Shown here: positions 48,443 through 59,436 of the stretch, one piece after another
Layout of the letters: every line of letters starts with the position of its first letter
Numbering within the stretch: position 1 is the stretch's first letter
Assembly (NCBI RefSeq): GCF_013041605.1
Contig: NZ_JABEQC010000008.1
Coordinates: 124,001 to 188,000 of the forward strand
Reading direction: 5' to 3'
From: Vibrio plantisponsor
Lineage (GTDB): Bacteria; Pseudomonadota; Gammaproteobacteria; Enterobacterales; Vibrionaceae
Length of the DNA: 64,000 nucleotides
The notes under the pieces: generated by a model
What the model saw: the letters and a program-made list of their open reading frames with translations, nothing else
The model's database searches: none
What the model was told of the DNA's origin: nothing
Program-made: the position numbers and the translations under genes

Positions 48443-50182
48443 CTATTTTGCTTCTAAATGGTCGATCATTAATTGTAAAGACTGATTTCCTCGGAACTCA
48501 TTGATGTCCAATTTGTACGCTAATCGAACCGTTTTCACTGAAGCGTCGGGCCAACGTCGCAGGTCAATATTGAAGGCTATTCCATCAATCATAATATTGG
48601 TTGGATGACCTTTATGTAGAGGTTCAAGCATCAACTTGAGATGCTTTTCTCCCACTAATTTTTGATGCAACACTTTAAATTCACCGTCAAAGATCGGTTC
48701 TGGGAATGCTTGTCCCCATGGGCCACCAGCACGCAGTGTCTCTGCGGTATGCATAGAGAACTCTTCAGGCTTGAGTTCTCCATCGGTCAAAATCACCCCT
48801 TTCAGCATCGCATCATCAAGCTCTTGGCGAACCACTTCATCGAACAACTTACAAAAGCGCTCGAAGTCTTTTTCAGCGATCGTCAAGCCTGCTGCCATCG
48901 CATGTCCACCGAACTTTTTGATGACACCCGGATTCTGAGTATCAATTTTGTCCAACGCATCACGCATATGCAGCCCAGCAACAGAACGGCAAGAACCTTT
49001 AATCAGACCATCTCCACCATCAGCAAAAGCAATCACAGGACGGTGATATTGCTCTTTGATGCGCGAAGCCAGAATACCGATAACGCCTTGGTGCCAGTCT
49101 CTTTGGAACAGCACTAAGCCATACGGCAGTTCACTGTCTTTACCAAACTCCAGACGCTCACAAAAGGCCATCGCCTCTTGCTTCATCCCCTCTTCGATAT
49201 CTTTACGAGTCTGGTTTAAACCATCCAGTTCGCTTGCCATTCTGCGCGCTGCATGGATGTTGTTACACAGCAGAAGCTCAACCCCAAAGGACATATCATC
49301 CAAACGGCCGGCCGCATTAATACGTGGACCAAGCGCAAAACCAAAGTCTGATGCCACCAGTTTGCTCGCATCACGCTTAGCAACTTCAATCAATGCCTGA
49401 ATACCAGGTCTTGCCAAGCCAGCGCGAATTCTCTGTAAACCTTGGTGCACCAGAATACGGTTGTTTTCATCGAGTGCGACTACGTCAGCAACTGTGCCTA
49501 AAGCGACTAAATCAATCAGTTCCATCAATTTAGGCTCTTGCATACCTTGTTCGGTAAAGTAGCCAACTTTGCGCATGTGAACACATAAAGCCATCATCAG
49601 GTAGAAAGCAACGCCCACACCCGCCAATGCTTTTGAAGGAAAAGCACACTGCTGAAGGTTTGGGTTCACCATCGCATCCACTTCTGGCAGCTCATGTCCC
49701 GGCAGATGGTGGTCTGTTACCAATACCTGCAAACCTTTTTGTTTGGCATAACGGACGCCTTCGATTGAAGAAACGCCGTTATCGACAGTCATGATCATCT
49801 CAGCACCGAGGCTGATCGCCTGATCAACCACTTCAGGGCTTAATCCATATCCGTCTTCAAAACGATTTGGCACCAGATAATCCACATTACGGCTGCCAAG
49901 CATACGCAAAGCCAATACCGAAAGCGCAGAACTGGTCGCGCCATCGGCATCAAAATCACCAACAATGATGATGCGCGTTTGCTCTTTAATTGCTTGATAT
50001 AAAAGTTCAACCGCCTGCTCGATACCGTGCAGCTTTTGGTATGAATGCAATGCCTTAGCGGCTTTATTCAATTGCTCTAAATCGGTAACGCCACGGTTTA
50101 AATAAACACGTTTTAAGATGGGCGGAATAGAATCAGGAAGAAGAGATAAATCAGGTTCTGGTCTGCGTTGAATTTCGATCAT
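48443..50182 (-). CDS. recJ: Single-stranded-DNA-specific 5'-3' exonuclease
   Basis: This 579-residue DHH phosphoesterase acts in recombination and mismatch repair. Conserved motifs are VGDFDADGATSS (motif I), TVDNGVSS, TDHHLPG (DHH) and GGHAMAAG (DHHA1). The ATG at 50182 gives an N-terminus matching E. coli (IEIQRRPEPD); another in-frame ATG at 50203 directly abuts a strong hairpin. Neither has an ideal Shine-Dalgarno sequence. It is the third gene after xerD and dsbC, the same order as in E. coli. Confidence 0.93.
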   Translation of the reverse strand: MIEIQRRPEPDLSLLPDSIPPILKRVYLNRGVTDLEQLNKAAKALHSYQKLHGIEQAVELLYQAIKEQTRIIIVGDFDADGATSSALSVLALRMLGSRNVDYLVPNRFEDGYGLSPEVVDQAISLGAEMIMTVDNGVSSIEGVRYAKQKGLQVLVTDHHLPGHELPEVDAMVNPNLQQCAFPSKALAGVGVAFYLMMALCVHMRKVGYFTEQGMQEPKLMELIDLVALGTVADVVALDENNRILVHQGLQRIRAGLARPGIQALIEVAKRDASKLVASDFGFALGPRINAAGRLDDMSFGVELLLCNNIHAARRMASELDGLNQTRKDIEEGMKQEAMAFCERLEFGKDSELPYGLVLFQRDWHQGVIGILASRIKEQYHRPVIAFADGGDGLIKGSCRSVAGLHMRDALDKIDTQNPGVIKKFGGHAMAAGLTIAEKDFERFCKLFDEVVRQELDDAMLKGVILTDGELKPEEFSMHTAETLRAGGPWGQAFPEPIFDGEFKVLHQKLVGEKHLKLMLEPLHKGHPTNIMIDGIAFNIDLRRWPDASVKTVRLAYKLDINEFRGNQSLQLMIDHLEAK

Positions 50183-50206
50183 GGCTGGATTTCTGTCATA
50201 CATGCG

Positions 50207-50230
50207 CAGGCTTGAGTCTCCTCAAGCCTG
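50207..50230 (-). repeat. Hairpin immediately upstream of recJ
   Basis: CAGGCTTGAG (50230-50221) and CTCAAGCCTG (50216-50207) form a perfect 10-bp stem with a GAGA loop on the coding strand. It sits between dsbC and recJ, 3 bp from the outer recJ ATG. The only GAGGAG ribosome-binding-like sequence in the gap spans stem and loop. No U tract follows. Confidence 0.7.
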
Positions 50231-50242
50231 TATCCTCAGTAA

Positions 50243-50998
50243 TTATTGCTGTTGTAGGCGTTGTTCAAGTTGTGATGGAGGCAAGTAACCACCCACCATA
50301 TCACCCGAAGGTAAGAATATGGCTGGTGTACCGCTAATACCTAACTGACGGCCAAGCTGATAATGGTCAGTGATCGTTTGTTTACATTGAGCGAGATTTT
50401 TACCTTGCGCGACTTCGGCAGGCTCACGGGTCACTTTAGCATTGTGCATCGCTGATGCAGGGTCTGCTGCACACCAGATTTTCGCCATATTGTCAGCGAC
50501 TTGTCCACTTGGTCCCTGACGAGGAAAAGCCAGATAGCGAACGGTAATACCGCGCTTGTTGTATTCCTTCATCTCTTGATGCAGACGTACACAGTAACCG
50601 CAGGTGATATCGGTAAACACAGTCACAGCGTATTTTTCATTATCCGCTTTGTATTCGATCATGCTGTCTCTGAACTGAGCAATTTTTTCAGCATTAATTG
50701 GCGCTTGGCGCTTGGCCATCACATCAACATAAGAGCCGTCTTCACTCAGCTCATAAAGTGTGCCAGCAATCAGGTATTTGGCGTCAGGAGACGCAAATAA
50801 CACACCGCCTTCGGTATTGACTTCAACCAAGCCATCAATAGAGGAAGGAACAACATCAATCACAGGCATTCCCAGTTTTTCAAATTTGCTGATAAAAGCT
50901 TCTTTATCAATATCAGTCTCCGCAGAAGAGCCTGCTGAAAAACCGGCTAAAGCGAATAATGGTAAGAGAGATAAAGTCAGTCGGCGTAATACGCTCAT
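50243..50998 (-). CDS. dsbC: Thiol:disulfide interchange protein DsbC
   Basis: The 251-residue periplasmic disulphide isomerase has a signal peptide (about 1-26, ending GSSA), an N-terminal dimerisation domain (about 27-85) and a thioredoxin-fold domain with the active site CGYC (C133, C136). The cis-proline is in ISGTPAIF. A second disulphide is probable between the cysteines of KIWCAA and AQCKQT. The ATG at 50998 has AGGTG 7 bp upstream and is preferred to an in-frame GTG three codons earlier. It is kept reduced by DsbD, which is outside the window. Confidence 0.95.
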   Translation of the reverse strand: MSVLRRLTLSLLPLFALAGFSAGSSAETDIDKEAFISKFEKLGMPVIDVVPSSIDGLVEVNTEGGVLFASPDAKYLIAGTLYELSEDGSYVDVMAKRQAPINAEKIAQFRDSMIEYKADNEKYAVTVFTDITCGYCVRLHQEMKEYNKRGITVRYLAFPRQGPSGQVADNMAKIWCAADPASAMHNAKVTREPAEVAQGKNLAQCKQTITDHYQLGRQLGISGTPAIFLPSGDMVGGYLPPSQLEQRLQQQ

Positions 50999-51009
50999 TA
51001 AAATCACCT

Positions 51010-51918
51010 TTAAGCCCTTGGATGGTGCTCACTATGTATTTGTTTAAGTCGCTCAGTTGCAACATGAGTATAAATTTGGGTTGTCGATAAGTCACTATGC
51101 CCCAAAAGCATCTGTACCACACGTAAATCCGCGCCGTGATTTAACAAATGAGTCGCAAAAGCATGACGCAAAACGTGCGGTGAAAGCTTCTCAACATCAA
51201 TTCCAGCAATCACAGCATAATGCTTTATGCGATGCCAAAAAGTCTGTCTGGTCATCTGCTGTGCTCGTTTACTTGGGAAAACTACATCCGAAGTTTGCTG
51301 ACCTAATAATTCAGACCGCCCTTGATGGAAAAAAGTTTCAATCCACTCAATCGCGTTTTCTCCCATCGGAACCAAGCGCTCTTTTCCGCCTTTACCAATT
51401 ACGCGCACAACGCCTTGGCGCAGGCTGATATTTTCTGTGGTCAGAGATACCAGTTCTGTTACACGCAGCCCTGTCGCATAAAGCAGCTCCAGCATGGCTT
51501 TGTCTCGAAGTTCAACGGGGTCATTCAGATCTTGAGCATTGAGCAGCGCTTCGACTTGCTCTTCAGTTAAATCTTTCGGCAAGCGTTTAGGCAGTTTCGG
51601 ACTGACCATCAAAGCCGTTGGATCATCACTGCGGATTTTTTCACGATGCAGATATTGAAAAAGACGGCGTATTGCAGAGAGCATTCGCGCACGCGAGGTC
51701 TGCTTGTAGTCTTGGTCAATTAACCATGTTTGATACTCTTGCAGACCCGATAAACTGATGTAGTTCAGACGGTAGTTATTCTTATTCATCCAGCCTAAAA
51801 GCTTTGTTAAATCATTACGGTATGAAACTACCGTATTTTCTGACAAGCCTCTTTCCAGCCAAAGAGTATCTAAGAACTGCTCCATGATTCCTTGGTCAGG
51901 CAAAAATAATTCCGACAC
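51010..51918 (-). CDS. xerD: Site-specific tyrosine recombinase XerD
   Basis: The 302-residue recombinase acts with XerC at dif to resolve chromosome dimers. The catalytic set is complete: R152, K176, H248, R251, H274 and nucleophile Y283 (QIYTHV). The N-terminal SAM-like core-binding domain covers about 1-110. Vibrios use XerC/XerD for both chromosomes, and phages such as CTX integrate through it. The GTG at 51918 has GAGGA 5 bp upstream. It leads xerD-dsbC-recJ; the dsbC start is 12 bp after its stop. Confidence 0.96.
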   Translation of the reverse strand: MSELFLPDQGIMEQFLDTLWLERGLSENTVVSYRNDLTKLLGWMNKNNYRLNYISLSGLQEYQTWLIDQDYKQTSRARMLSAIRRLFQYLHREKIRSDDPTALMVSPKLPKRLPKDLTEEQVEALLNAQDLNDPVELRDKAMLELLYATGLRVTELVSLTTENISLRQGVVRVIGKGGKERLVPMGENAIEWIETFFHQGRSELLGQQTSDVVFPSKRAQQMTRQTFWHRIKHYAVIAGIDVEKLSPHVLRHAFATHLLNHGADLRVVQMLLGHSDLSTTQIYTHVATERLKQIHSEHHPRA

Positions 51919-52098
51919 GTGTTCCTCTTTTTCTTATCATTATGCGAGATATCGACAATATGCCAAATAGCCACTAAGGCTACGAGATATCGCATGGATA
52001 TACCATAAAAATCGGGCATGCTCAGGATATTCGCTGCACTCTCGGTCATTTTATGTTTAGAATCTACCATCCCAGAGAAAGAAAGAACTCAATAACCT

Positions 52099-52617
52099 AT
52101 GAAAATTGGTCTATTTTACGGCTCAACGACCTGCTATACCGAAATGGCCGCTGAAAAAATGCGCGCGATCATCGGGGATGATCTGCTCGACATTCACAAT
52201 GTAAAAGAAACACCGCTCAGCTTAATGAGTGACTATGATCTGCTAATATTAGGCATCTCGACGTGGGACTTTGGAGAGATCCAAGAGGACTGGAACGAAT
52301 TATGGGATCAAATAGATGGCGTACCGCTAAACGGCAAGTCCGTCGCATTGTTCGGCTTAGGCGATCAAGAAGGTTATGGCGAATGGTATCTGGATGCGAT
52401 GGGACTACTACACGACGAGATCAAGAAGACGGGAGCTAACATCATCGGTTACTGGCCTGTTGAAGGCTATACCTTTGAAGCATCAAAAGCACTGACTGAA
52501 GATGGGACTCAGTTTGTTGGCTTAGCGCTGGATGAAGACTCTCAATACGAACTCAGCGATGAACGCATTGCCACTTGGGTTGAGCAAGTGCTGATTGAGT
52601 ACCAAGAGTCTCTTTAA
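52099..52617 (+). CDS. fldB: Flavodoxin 2
   Basis: The 172-residue FMN-binding electron carrier has the phosphate loop [12 protein letters not shown] (8-19) and the flavin loops [12 protein letters not shown] (about 54-65) and [12 protein letters not shown] (about 91-102). The STTCYTE form is that of FldB rather than FldA. It is divergent from xerD, as in E. coli where fldB precedes xerD. It converges on ampD with only two bases between the stops. Confidence 0.93.
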   Translation: MKIGLFYGSTTCYTEMAAEKMRAIIGDDLLDIHNVKETPLSLMSDYDLLILGISTWDFGEIQEDWNELWDQIDGVPLNGKSVALFGLGDQEGYGEWYLDAMGLLHDEIKKTGANIIGYWPVEGYTFEASKALTEDGTQFVGLALDEDSQYELSDERIATWVEQVLIEYQESL

Positions 52618-52619
52618 GC

Positions 52620-53162
52620 TCAATCAAGCAAAGCGCGGTACTTTATCCAGTCAAATACCAAACCTGGGTCTGTTTTACGCATCGGGGCAATGTATTGGTG
52701 CCCCGTTATTCTTGGCACAGTGATTTGCGGATACATAATCATCAGTGCTTGGCTGAGCTTGGCTAGCGCCTGATATTGCTCCTCGGTATAAGCGACATAA
52801 TCTGTACCTTCCAACTCAATACCTATCGAATAATCATTACAACGCTCTCTGCCCGCAAAAGAAGACTGTCCTGCATGCCAGGCTCTAGCGGTAAATGGAA
52901 CAAACTGCACCACTTCGCCATTGCGCTTGATCAAGCAGTGCGCAGAGACGCCCATTTTATGGATCACTTTGAAAAACGGATGCTCATCCGGATTTAGTTT
53001 TCCGGTAAAAAACTGCTCAATATGATCACTGCCAAACTGGCCCGGTGGCAGGCTAATGTTATGCACCACCAGCAATGAGATATCGTTAACGTCGCTTCGC
53101 TCATCAAAATACGGTGACGGCACTTTGCGCGCAGTGTGATACCAGCCTTGGTTATCAATCAT
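52620..53162 (-). CDS. ampD: 1,6-anhydro-N-acetylmuramyl-L-alanine amidase
   Basis: This 180-residue cytoplasmic zinc amidase recycles anhydromuropeptides and so keeps AmpR-type beta-lactamase induction low. The zinc ligands are H34 (LVVHNIS), H155 (ITGHQYI) and D165 (RKTDPGL); the motif SIGIELEG includes the conserved glutamate. No signal peptide is present. It lies convergent with fldB and divergent from nadC across 133 bp. Confidence 0.95.
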   Translation of the reverse strand: MIDNQGWYHTARKVPSPYFDERSDVNDISLLVVHNISLPPGQFGSDHIEQFFTGKLNPDEHPFFKVIHKMGVSAHCLIKRNGEVVQFVPFTARAWHAGQSSFAGRERCNDYSIGIELEGTDYVAYTEEQYQALAKLSQALMIMYPQITVPRITGHQYIAPMRKTDPGLVFDWIKYRALLD

Positions 53163-53277
53163 AAAGAGACCTTTATTTATTCATTCAGTGCTTTTGATTT
53201 TAACCGTCTCACGAGGAAATGCGAGATTAAGGGCTGAATTTAAATCTTACTCATCGTATTATGCCTGCCTCTGTTAA

Positions 53278-54183
<906 letters not shown>

Positions 54184-54248
54184 GCGTTTTAAATCAGCAC
54201 GGTGAATATGCATCAGCAGATTTGAACCCAAATTTGTTTCAATTTTAA

Positions 54249-54270
54249 GACCCGCTTCGGCGGGTTTTTC
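54249..54270 (+). terminator. nadC terminator
   Basis: ACCCGC and GCGGGT (54250-54255, 54260-54265) enclose a TTCG tetraloop and run into TTTTC. Confidence 0.9.
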
Positions 54271-54451
54271 GTTCCTTCTTGATACTCCATTCCAAACGAA
54301 TGCGAAGCCAGTCGAAAGCTTTTGTTGATGATATGAAAGTCGTTCAATAAATAAATCTCATCACTCGCGCAACTGAACTGCTGTCGTTCTCAATATCAAA
54401 CCAAGCACATAATCTCTTACTCCGAATAGCCCAAACAAACGGAGAGAGGCA

Positions 54452-54895
54452 ATGAAAACAAATCAGCTTAAAAAACAGAAAGGTTTTACCTTAATTGAAT
54501 TGATGATTGTGGTTGGCATCATTGGCGTACTGAGTGCGATCGCAGTTCCAGCCTACCAAAGCTATCTATTAAAAACTGAGGCGAACACAGCCGTCAGTAT
54601 TCCTAGAACGCTATTAACCAATATCGACTTATTTATTCAAGAGAAAGGCGAATTTCCTTCAGATAGTAATTTTTCAGAAATTGGCGGCGCGAAAAACATG
54701 AGTGCTTTAGGCTCGCTCACACTTACCAAAACAGAAAAGACTAAAGGAACTCTTATTTTTAAAATCGAGAGTGATAGTGCACTCAAAGACAAAACCGTTA
54801 CTTTTACTCGTAACGAAAATGGTTGGAAATGTACCCACACGACAGAACAAAAATTAAAAGGCTGTTCTGACCCTACTGCTAAGCCTGCCACTTAA
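54452..54895 (+). CDS. pilA: Type IVa major pilin
   Basis: The 147-residue prepilin has a short basic leader (1-11) cut at G11|F12 by PilD, followed by [20 protein letters not shown] with the E5-equivalent glutamate at residue 16. The C-terminal D-region is closed by C127 and C138. In vibrios this chitin-regulated pilus drives DNA uptake and attachment. The head domain is expected to vary between strains. GGAGAGAGG lies 7 bp before the ATG. Confidence 0.93.
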   Translation: MKTNQLKKQKGFTLIELMIVVGIIGVLSAIAVPAYQSYLLKTEANTAVSIPRTLLTNIDLFIQEKGEFPSDSNFSEIGGAKNMSALGSLTLTKTEKTKGTLIFKIESDSALKDKTVTFTRNENGWKCTHTTEQKLKGCSDPTAKPAT

Positions 54896-54910
54896 TAATA
54901 ACGAACTCTA

Positions 54911-56599
54911 ATGATAACCAACCTAATCACCCTACTGCGCCAAGCTAATTTATTAAGCTTGGAGCAAGAGCAGAGTGTGGTGAGCCATATTGAAGCTTCT
55001 GGCACTGATGTGCCGGAAGCTTTAATTCAGCTTGGGTTTATTCACTCGTCTGAACTCGCTAACTATCTACAGCAACAACTAGCGATGCCAGTCACTCAAC
55101 TCAATGAGTTTGATTATGCACAGGTATGTCAACAGCTTGGTTTAAGAGATCTCATCACTCGCTTTAATGCTCTGCCAATTCAAAACCAAAATAACCAACT
55201 GCTTCTGGCGGTATCAGATCCAACACACCCGAGTGTAGAAGATGAGTTTCGCTTCACAACTGGCTTAAACGTTGAACTGGCACTCGCCGATCATAAATCA
55301 TTGCAAGCCGCCATTCGTCGCCTCTATGGCAAAACAATCAACGACGAAGCTAAGCAGAACAAAGAGATCAGCCAAGATGAACTTGCAAGCTTAGTTCAAC
55401 TTTCTGATGATGAGCTGCAATCGATTGAGGATCTCAGTAAAGACGAATCGCCGGTAAGCCGATTTATCAATCAAGTGTTACTTGATGCTGTGCGCAAAGG
55501 AGCTTCCGATATTCACTTTGAACCCTATGAAGATGTGTATCGTATTCGCCTACGTTGTGATGGTATTTTAGTCGAAACTCACCGCCCTGCGAGCCATCTC
55601 AGTCGGCGGCTTGCTGCGCGTATTAAAATACTTTCAAAGCTGGATATTGCCGAACGCCGACTTCCCCAAGACGGACGAATTAAACTTCGCTTAAATCGCG
55701 ATACTGCGATTGATATGCGAGTTTCATCGCTGCCAACTTTATGGGGAGAGAAGATTGTATTACGTCTGCTTGATAGCAGCGCAGCCAATCTCAACATCGA
55801 CAAACTCGGCTATGACGAAGTGCAAAAGCAGCACTATTTAGATGCCCTTAAAAAGCCGCAAGGCATGATCTTGATGACAGGTCCAACAGGAAGCGGCAAA
55901 ACCGTTTCTCTTTATACAGGGCTACGCATACTCAATACCTCTGAAATTAATATCTCCACCGCGGAAGATCCGGTGGAAATCAACCTCTCGGGCATTAATC
56001 AGGTGCAGGTACAACCTAAGATAGGTTTTGGCTTCTCTGATGCACTACGTTCCTTTCTTCGTCAGGACCCTGATGTGGTGATGGTGGGTGAGATTCGAGA
56101 CCTCGAAACTGCGGAAATAGCGGTGAAAGCAGCTCAAACTGGACACTTGGTGTTATCAACACTCCATACCAACTCTGCCGCCGAAACCGTCATACGTTTA
56201 GCCAACATGGGTGTTGAACCCTTCAACCTCGCATCGTCTCTGAGTTTAATCATCGCCCAACGTCTGGCTCGCCGTTTATGCAGCCACTGCAAAATAGCCA
56301 CTACGCCATCCGTCACCTTGCAAGCTCAGTTTAACTTGTCAGCGGACGAAACCATATACCAAGCCAACCACTTAGGCTGTACCGAGTGCACCGGAGGATA
56401 TTCTGGACGTGTCGGAATCTACGAAGTGATGGCTTTCAATGACGTTCTTGCTGAAGCCGTCATGAATAAGTCAAGTGTGGCGCAAATCGAAACCATCGCT
56501 AAGGCCAATGGCATGAGCACTTTGCTGGATTCTGGCGTACAGAAGTTAAAGCAAGGTGTCACCAGTTTTGCCGAGTTACAACGTGTTTTGTATTTCTAA
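54911..56599 (+). CDS. pilB: Type IV pilus assembly ATPase
   Basis: The 562-residue hexameric motor extends the pilus. It has an N-terminal T2SSE domain (about 1-150), Walker A GPTGSGKT (324-331), Asp-box residues in STAEDPVE, Walker B VMVGEIRD, and a zinc-binding four-cysteine site (CSHC...CTEC) near residue 460-495. It starts 15 bp after pilA. PilT is not in this window. Confidence 0.96.
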   Translation: MITNLITLLRQANLLSLEQEQSVVSHIEASGTDVPEALIQLGFIHSSELANYLQQQLAMPVTQLNEFDYAQVCQQLGLRDLITRFNALPIQNQNNQLLLAVSDPTHPSVEDEFRFTTGLNVELALADHKSLQAAIRRLYGKTINDEAKQNKEISQDELASLVQLSDDELQSIEDLSKDESPVSRFINQVLLDAVRKGASDIHFEPYEDVYRIRLRCDGILVETHRPASHLSRRLAARIKILSKLDIAERRLPQDGRIKLRLNRDTAIDMRVSSLPTLWGEKIVLRLLDSSAANLNIDKLGYDEVQKQHYLDALKKPQGMILMTGPTGSGKTVSLYTGLRILNTSEINISTAEDPVEINLSGINQVQVQPKIGFGFSDALRSFLRQDPDVVMVGEIRDLETAEIAVKAAQTGHLVLSTLHTNSAAETVIRLANMGVEPFNLASSLSLIIAQRLARRLCSHCKIATTPSVTLQAQFNLSADETIYQANHLGCTECTGGYSGRVGIYEVMAFNDVLAEAVMNKSSVAQIETIAKANGMSTLLDSGVQKLKQGVTSFAELQRVLYF

Positions 56600-56617
56600 T
56601 CATTAGTGAGTATTTAT

Positions 56618-57844
56618 ATGAAAAAGAACTCTAGCCCTCAACTCAGTAGCTTTCGTTGGAGCGGAATAAACAGCACAGGTAAAAAAGTGTCTGGTCAGCT
56701 TCTGGCGCTGACAGAAAGCGAGGTTCGAGACAAACTAAGTGAACAGAGCATTAAGGTCAAAAAACTCAAGAAAGGCAGTGCCCCTCTTTTTACGCGTCTG
56801 TTTCACCGAGTTAAGGGAAATGACATCACCATACTCACTCGCCAACTTTCTACCATGCTGACGACGGGTGTTCCTATTGTTCAAGCACTGAAACTGGTTG
56901 GTGACAATCACCGTAAACCAGAAATGAAATCGATTCTGACTCAAATATCCAAAGGAGTTGAGGCCGGTACTCCCATTTCAAAAGCAATGCGTAACACCAG
57001 CAGCCACTTTGATTCCTTGTATGTTGACTTAGTTCAGACTGGTGAACAATCCGGAAACCTAGCTGAAGTTTTTGAACGTTTAGCCACATACCGCGAAAAA
57101 AGCGAAGAGTTGAGAGCAAAAGTTATTAAAGCATTGATTTACCCAGCAATGGTTGTACTTGTTGCCCTAAGTGTCTCGTACTTGATGTTAACCATGGTGA
57201 TACCGGAGTTTGAAGCCATGTTCAGTGGCTTTGGCGCAGAACTTCCTTGGTTTACGCAGCAGGTTTTAAAACTTTCGCACGGCGTTCAGGCTTATAGTTT
57301 GGTTGCTCTTGTTGTTACTATTGCGTCTGTTGTCGCCTTTCGTACTGCAAGGAAAAAATCCTCACTGTTTCGCCTGAAAACCAGCCGCCTAGGATTAAAA
57401 TGCCCTGTTATCGGCAGCGTGTTAGCCAAAGCCGCTATCGCCAAATTCAGCCGCACACTGGCAACCAGTTTCAGCGCGGGTATTCCGATTCTCTCCAGTT
57501 TAAAAACCACTGCTAAAACCGCTGGCAATGTCCACTTTGAATACGCCATAGATGAGGTTCATCGTGATACCGCGTCGGGTATGCCTATGTATATCGCGAT
57601 GCGAAATACGGAAGCTTTTCCTGAGATGGTATTGCAAATGGTAATGATCGGTGAAGAGTCAGGAAAACTCGACGACATGCTGAATAAAATTGCTTCGATC
57701 TACGAGTTCGAGGTGGATAATACCGTCGATAATCTGGGAAAAATCCTCGAACCTTTAATTATTGTGTTTCTTGGCGTGGTTGTCGGCGGGTTAGTAGTGG
57801 CAATGTACTTGCCAATCTTTAACTTAATGAGTGTGTTAGGGTAA
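56618..57844 (+). CDS. pilC: Type IV pilus inner-membrane platform protein
   Basis: This 408-residue GspF-family protein has two repeated cytoplasmic helical domains (about 60-185 and 265-390) and three transmembrane segments (near 165-190, 215-240 and 375-400). It links the PilB motor to the growing pilus. The ATG at 56618 (MKKNSSPQ) is chosen over an in-frame GTG at 56606. It lies between pilB and pilD. Confidence 0.94.
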   Translation: MKKNSSPQLSSFRWSGINSTGKKVSGQLLALTESEVRDKLSEQSIKVKKLKKGSAPLFTRLFHRVKGNDITILTRQLSTMLTTGVPIVQALKLVGDNHRKPEMKSILTQISKGVEAGTPISKAMRNTSSHFDSLYVDLVQTGEQSGNLAEVFERLATYREKSEELRAKVIKALIYPAMVVLVALSVSYLMLTMVIPEFEAMFSGFGAELPWFTQQVLKLSHGVQAYSLVALVVTIASVVAFRTARKKSSLFRLKTSRLGLKCPVIGSVLAKAAIAKFSRTLATSFSAGIPILSSLKTTAKTAGNVHFEYAIDEVHRDTASGMPMYIAMRNTEAFPEMVLQMVMIGEESGKLDDMLNKIASIYEFEVDNTVDNLGKILEPLIIVFLGVVVGGLVVAMYLPIFNLMSVLG

Positions 57845-57923
57845 TATAACCATCACTAACGCATTCAACCGCTTAGTTTTTTAATCAATACCCTCCCTTT
57901 TACTGCGGCAAATGAGCGAACAA

Positions 57924-58793
57924 ATGGAAATTTTTGAATACTATCCTTGGCTTTTCGTAGCATCTGCCTCTCTACTCGGTTTAATTATCGGCAGCTTTCT
58001 CAATGTGGTGATCTATCGGCTACCGAAAATGATGGAGCGAGAATGGCGTCAGGAATGTGCGGAATATTTTCCAGAATCCAACATTCAAGTGCCAGAAGGC
58101 AAGCTGACCCTTAGCACACCACGCTCAACTTGCCCGAGTTGCCAAACACCACTGCGCATTATGGATAATGTACCCGTGATTAGCTGGCTGCTATTGCGTG
58201 GTAAATGCGCCCATTGTCAGGTTCCCATCAGTGCGCGTTATCCGTTGATTGAGCTCCTTACAGCAGCGATGAGCTTTCTTGTCGCACAACATTTTGGCTT
58301 TAGTTACTTCACTATTGCCTTGTTGTTTTTCAGCTATGTTCTCATCGCAGCAACCTTTATCGATTTAGATACCATGTTGCTGCCAGATCAACTGACACTC
58401 CCGTTGCTTTGGGCGGGTATTACACTTTCACTTATAGGTATAAGCCCAGTTTCTCTGCAAGATGCCATTATCGGCGCTATCGCGGGTTATTTAGCCTTGT
58501 GGTCTGTGTACTGGGTCTTCAAGCTCGCAACAGGCAAAGAAGGTATGGGATATGGTGATTTTAAACTGCTTGCGGCACTGGGTGCTTGGTTGGGCTGGCA
58601 GCAGTTGCCTCTGATTATTCTGCTTTCATCCTTAGTAGGGCTTGTGTTTGGTATCATTCAACTGCGATTAAAGAAGCAAGGTATCGATAAAGCCTTCCCT
58701 TTTGGACCTTATATTGCCATTGCTGGATGGATAGCTCTTCTGTGGGGACACGAAATCATTGATAGCTACTACTCTTACTTATTGGGGTACTAA
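57924..58793 (+). CDS. pilD: Prepilin peptidase / N-methyltransferase
   Basis: The 289-residue bitopic enzyme cleaves and methylates type IV pilins and also type II secretion pseudopilins. A four-cysteine cytoplasmic site (CPSC...CAHC) and the two catalytic aspartates ([17 protein letters not shown]) are present among eight predicted helices. MEIFEYYPW is the family-like N-terminus; an ATG four codons upstream at 57912 is also possible. The V. cholerae counterpart is called VcpD/PilD. Confidence 0.94.
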   Translation: MEIFEYYPWLFVASASLLGLIIGSFLNVVIYRLPKMMEREWRQECAEYFPESNIQVPEGKLTLSTPRSTCPSCQTPLRIMDNVPVISWLLLRGKCAHCQVPISARYPLIELLTAAMSFLVAQHFGFSYFTIALLFFSYVLIAATFIDLDTMLLPDQLTLPLLWAGITLSLIGISPVSLQDAIIGAIAGYLALWSVYWVFKLATGKEGMGYGDFKLLAALGAWLGWQQLPLIILLSSLVGLVFGIIQLRLKKQGIDKAFPFGPYIAIAGWIALLWGHEIIDSYYSYLLGY

Positions 58794-58796
58794 ACG

Positions 58797-59405
58797 ATGG
58801 CATTAGTGATTGGCTTAACCGGAGGCATCGCAAGCGGAAAGACCACTGTCGCCAATATGTTTCGCGACCAGTTTGGTATTGAAATCGTCGACGCTGACGT
58901 GATTGCTCGACGAGTAGTAGAAAAAGGCAGTATCGGCCTCGAAGCCATCCATCAGCATTTTGGCGATGAGATCTTAACGGCAGAGGGAGAACTCAACCGC
59001 GCTGAGCTTCGAACACGAATATTTGCCAATGAAGAAGAAAAAACTTGGGTTAATCAGTTGCTTCATCCAATGATTCGTCAACAAATGGAGCAAGATCTGC
59101 AACGAGTCACATCGCCTTATGCGTTATTGGTCGTTCCGTTACTTACGGAAAACAATCTACAGCATATGGCTGATAGAGTTTTAGTTGTGGATGTCGATGA
59201 AGAAACACAAATTGAAAGGACAATGAGTCGAGACAAGGTGCCGATGGAACAAGCAAAATCGATCTTAGCTGCACAAGCCAGTCGTGAACAACGTTTAGCC
59301 ATTGCCGACGATGTGATTAAAAATGACGCGAAAAACCAGAAACTTTTGCCTCAAATCACAGAATTACACAAAAAGTACCTAGCCATCAGCCGTAAAAATC
59401 TGTGA
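58797..59405 (+). CDS. coaE: Dephospho-CoA kinase
   Basis: The 202-residue P-loop kinase completes coenzyme A synthesis by phosphorylating the ribose 3'-OH of dephospho-CoA. The P-loop is GGIASGKT (9-16); IVDADVIAR and the LID R-x-x-x-R (QASREQRL) are intact. It starts 3 bp after the pilD stop, so its expression may be coupled to the pil genes. Confidence 0.96.
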   Translation: MALVIGLTGGIASGKTTVANMFRDQFGIEIVDADVIARRVVEKGSIGLEAIHQHFGDEILTAEGELNRAELRTRIFANEEEKTWVNQLLHPMIRQQMEQDLQRVTSPYALLVVPLLTENNLQHMADRVLVVDVDEETQIERTMSRDKVPMEQAKSILAAQASREQRLAIADDVIKNDAKNQKLLPQITELHKKYLAISRKNL

Positions 59406-59436
59406 GAATAAGCCGAAAGGACGCAAGGCAAATCTG

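Noticed and set aside
48662-49117. 151-codon open frame opposite recJ
   Set aside because: It lies fully within conserved recJ sequence on the other strand, with no recognisable product.
54301-54451. sigma-70 or CRP site for pilA
   Set aside because: A CATAAT near 54410 lacks a matching -35 and no TGTGA-N6-TCACA was found, so no promoter is claimed.
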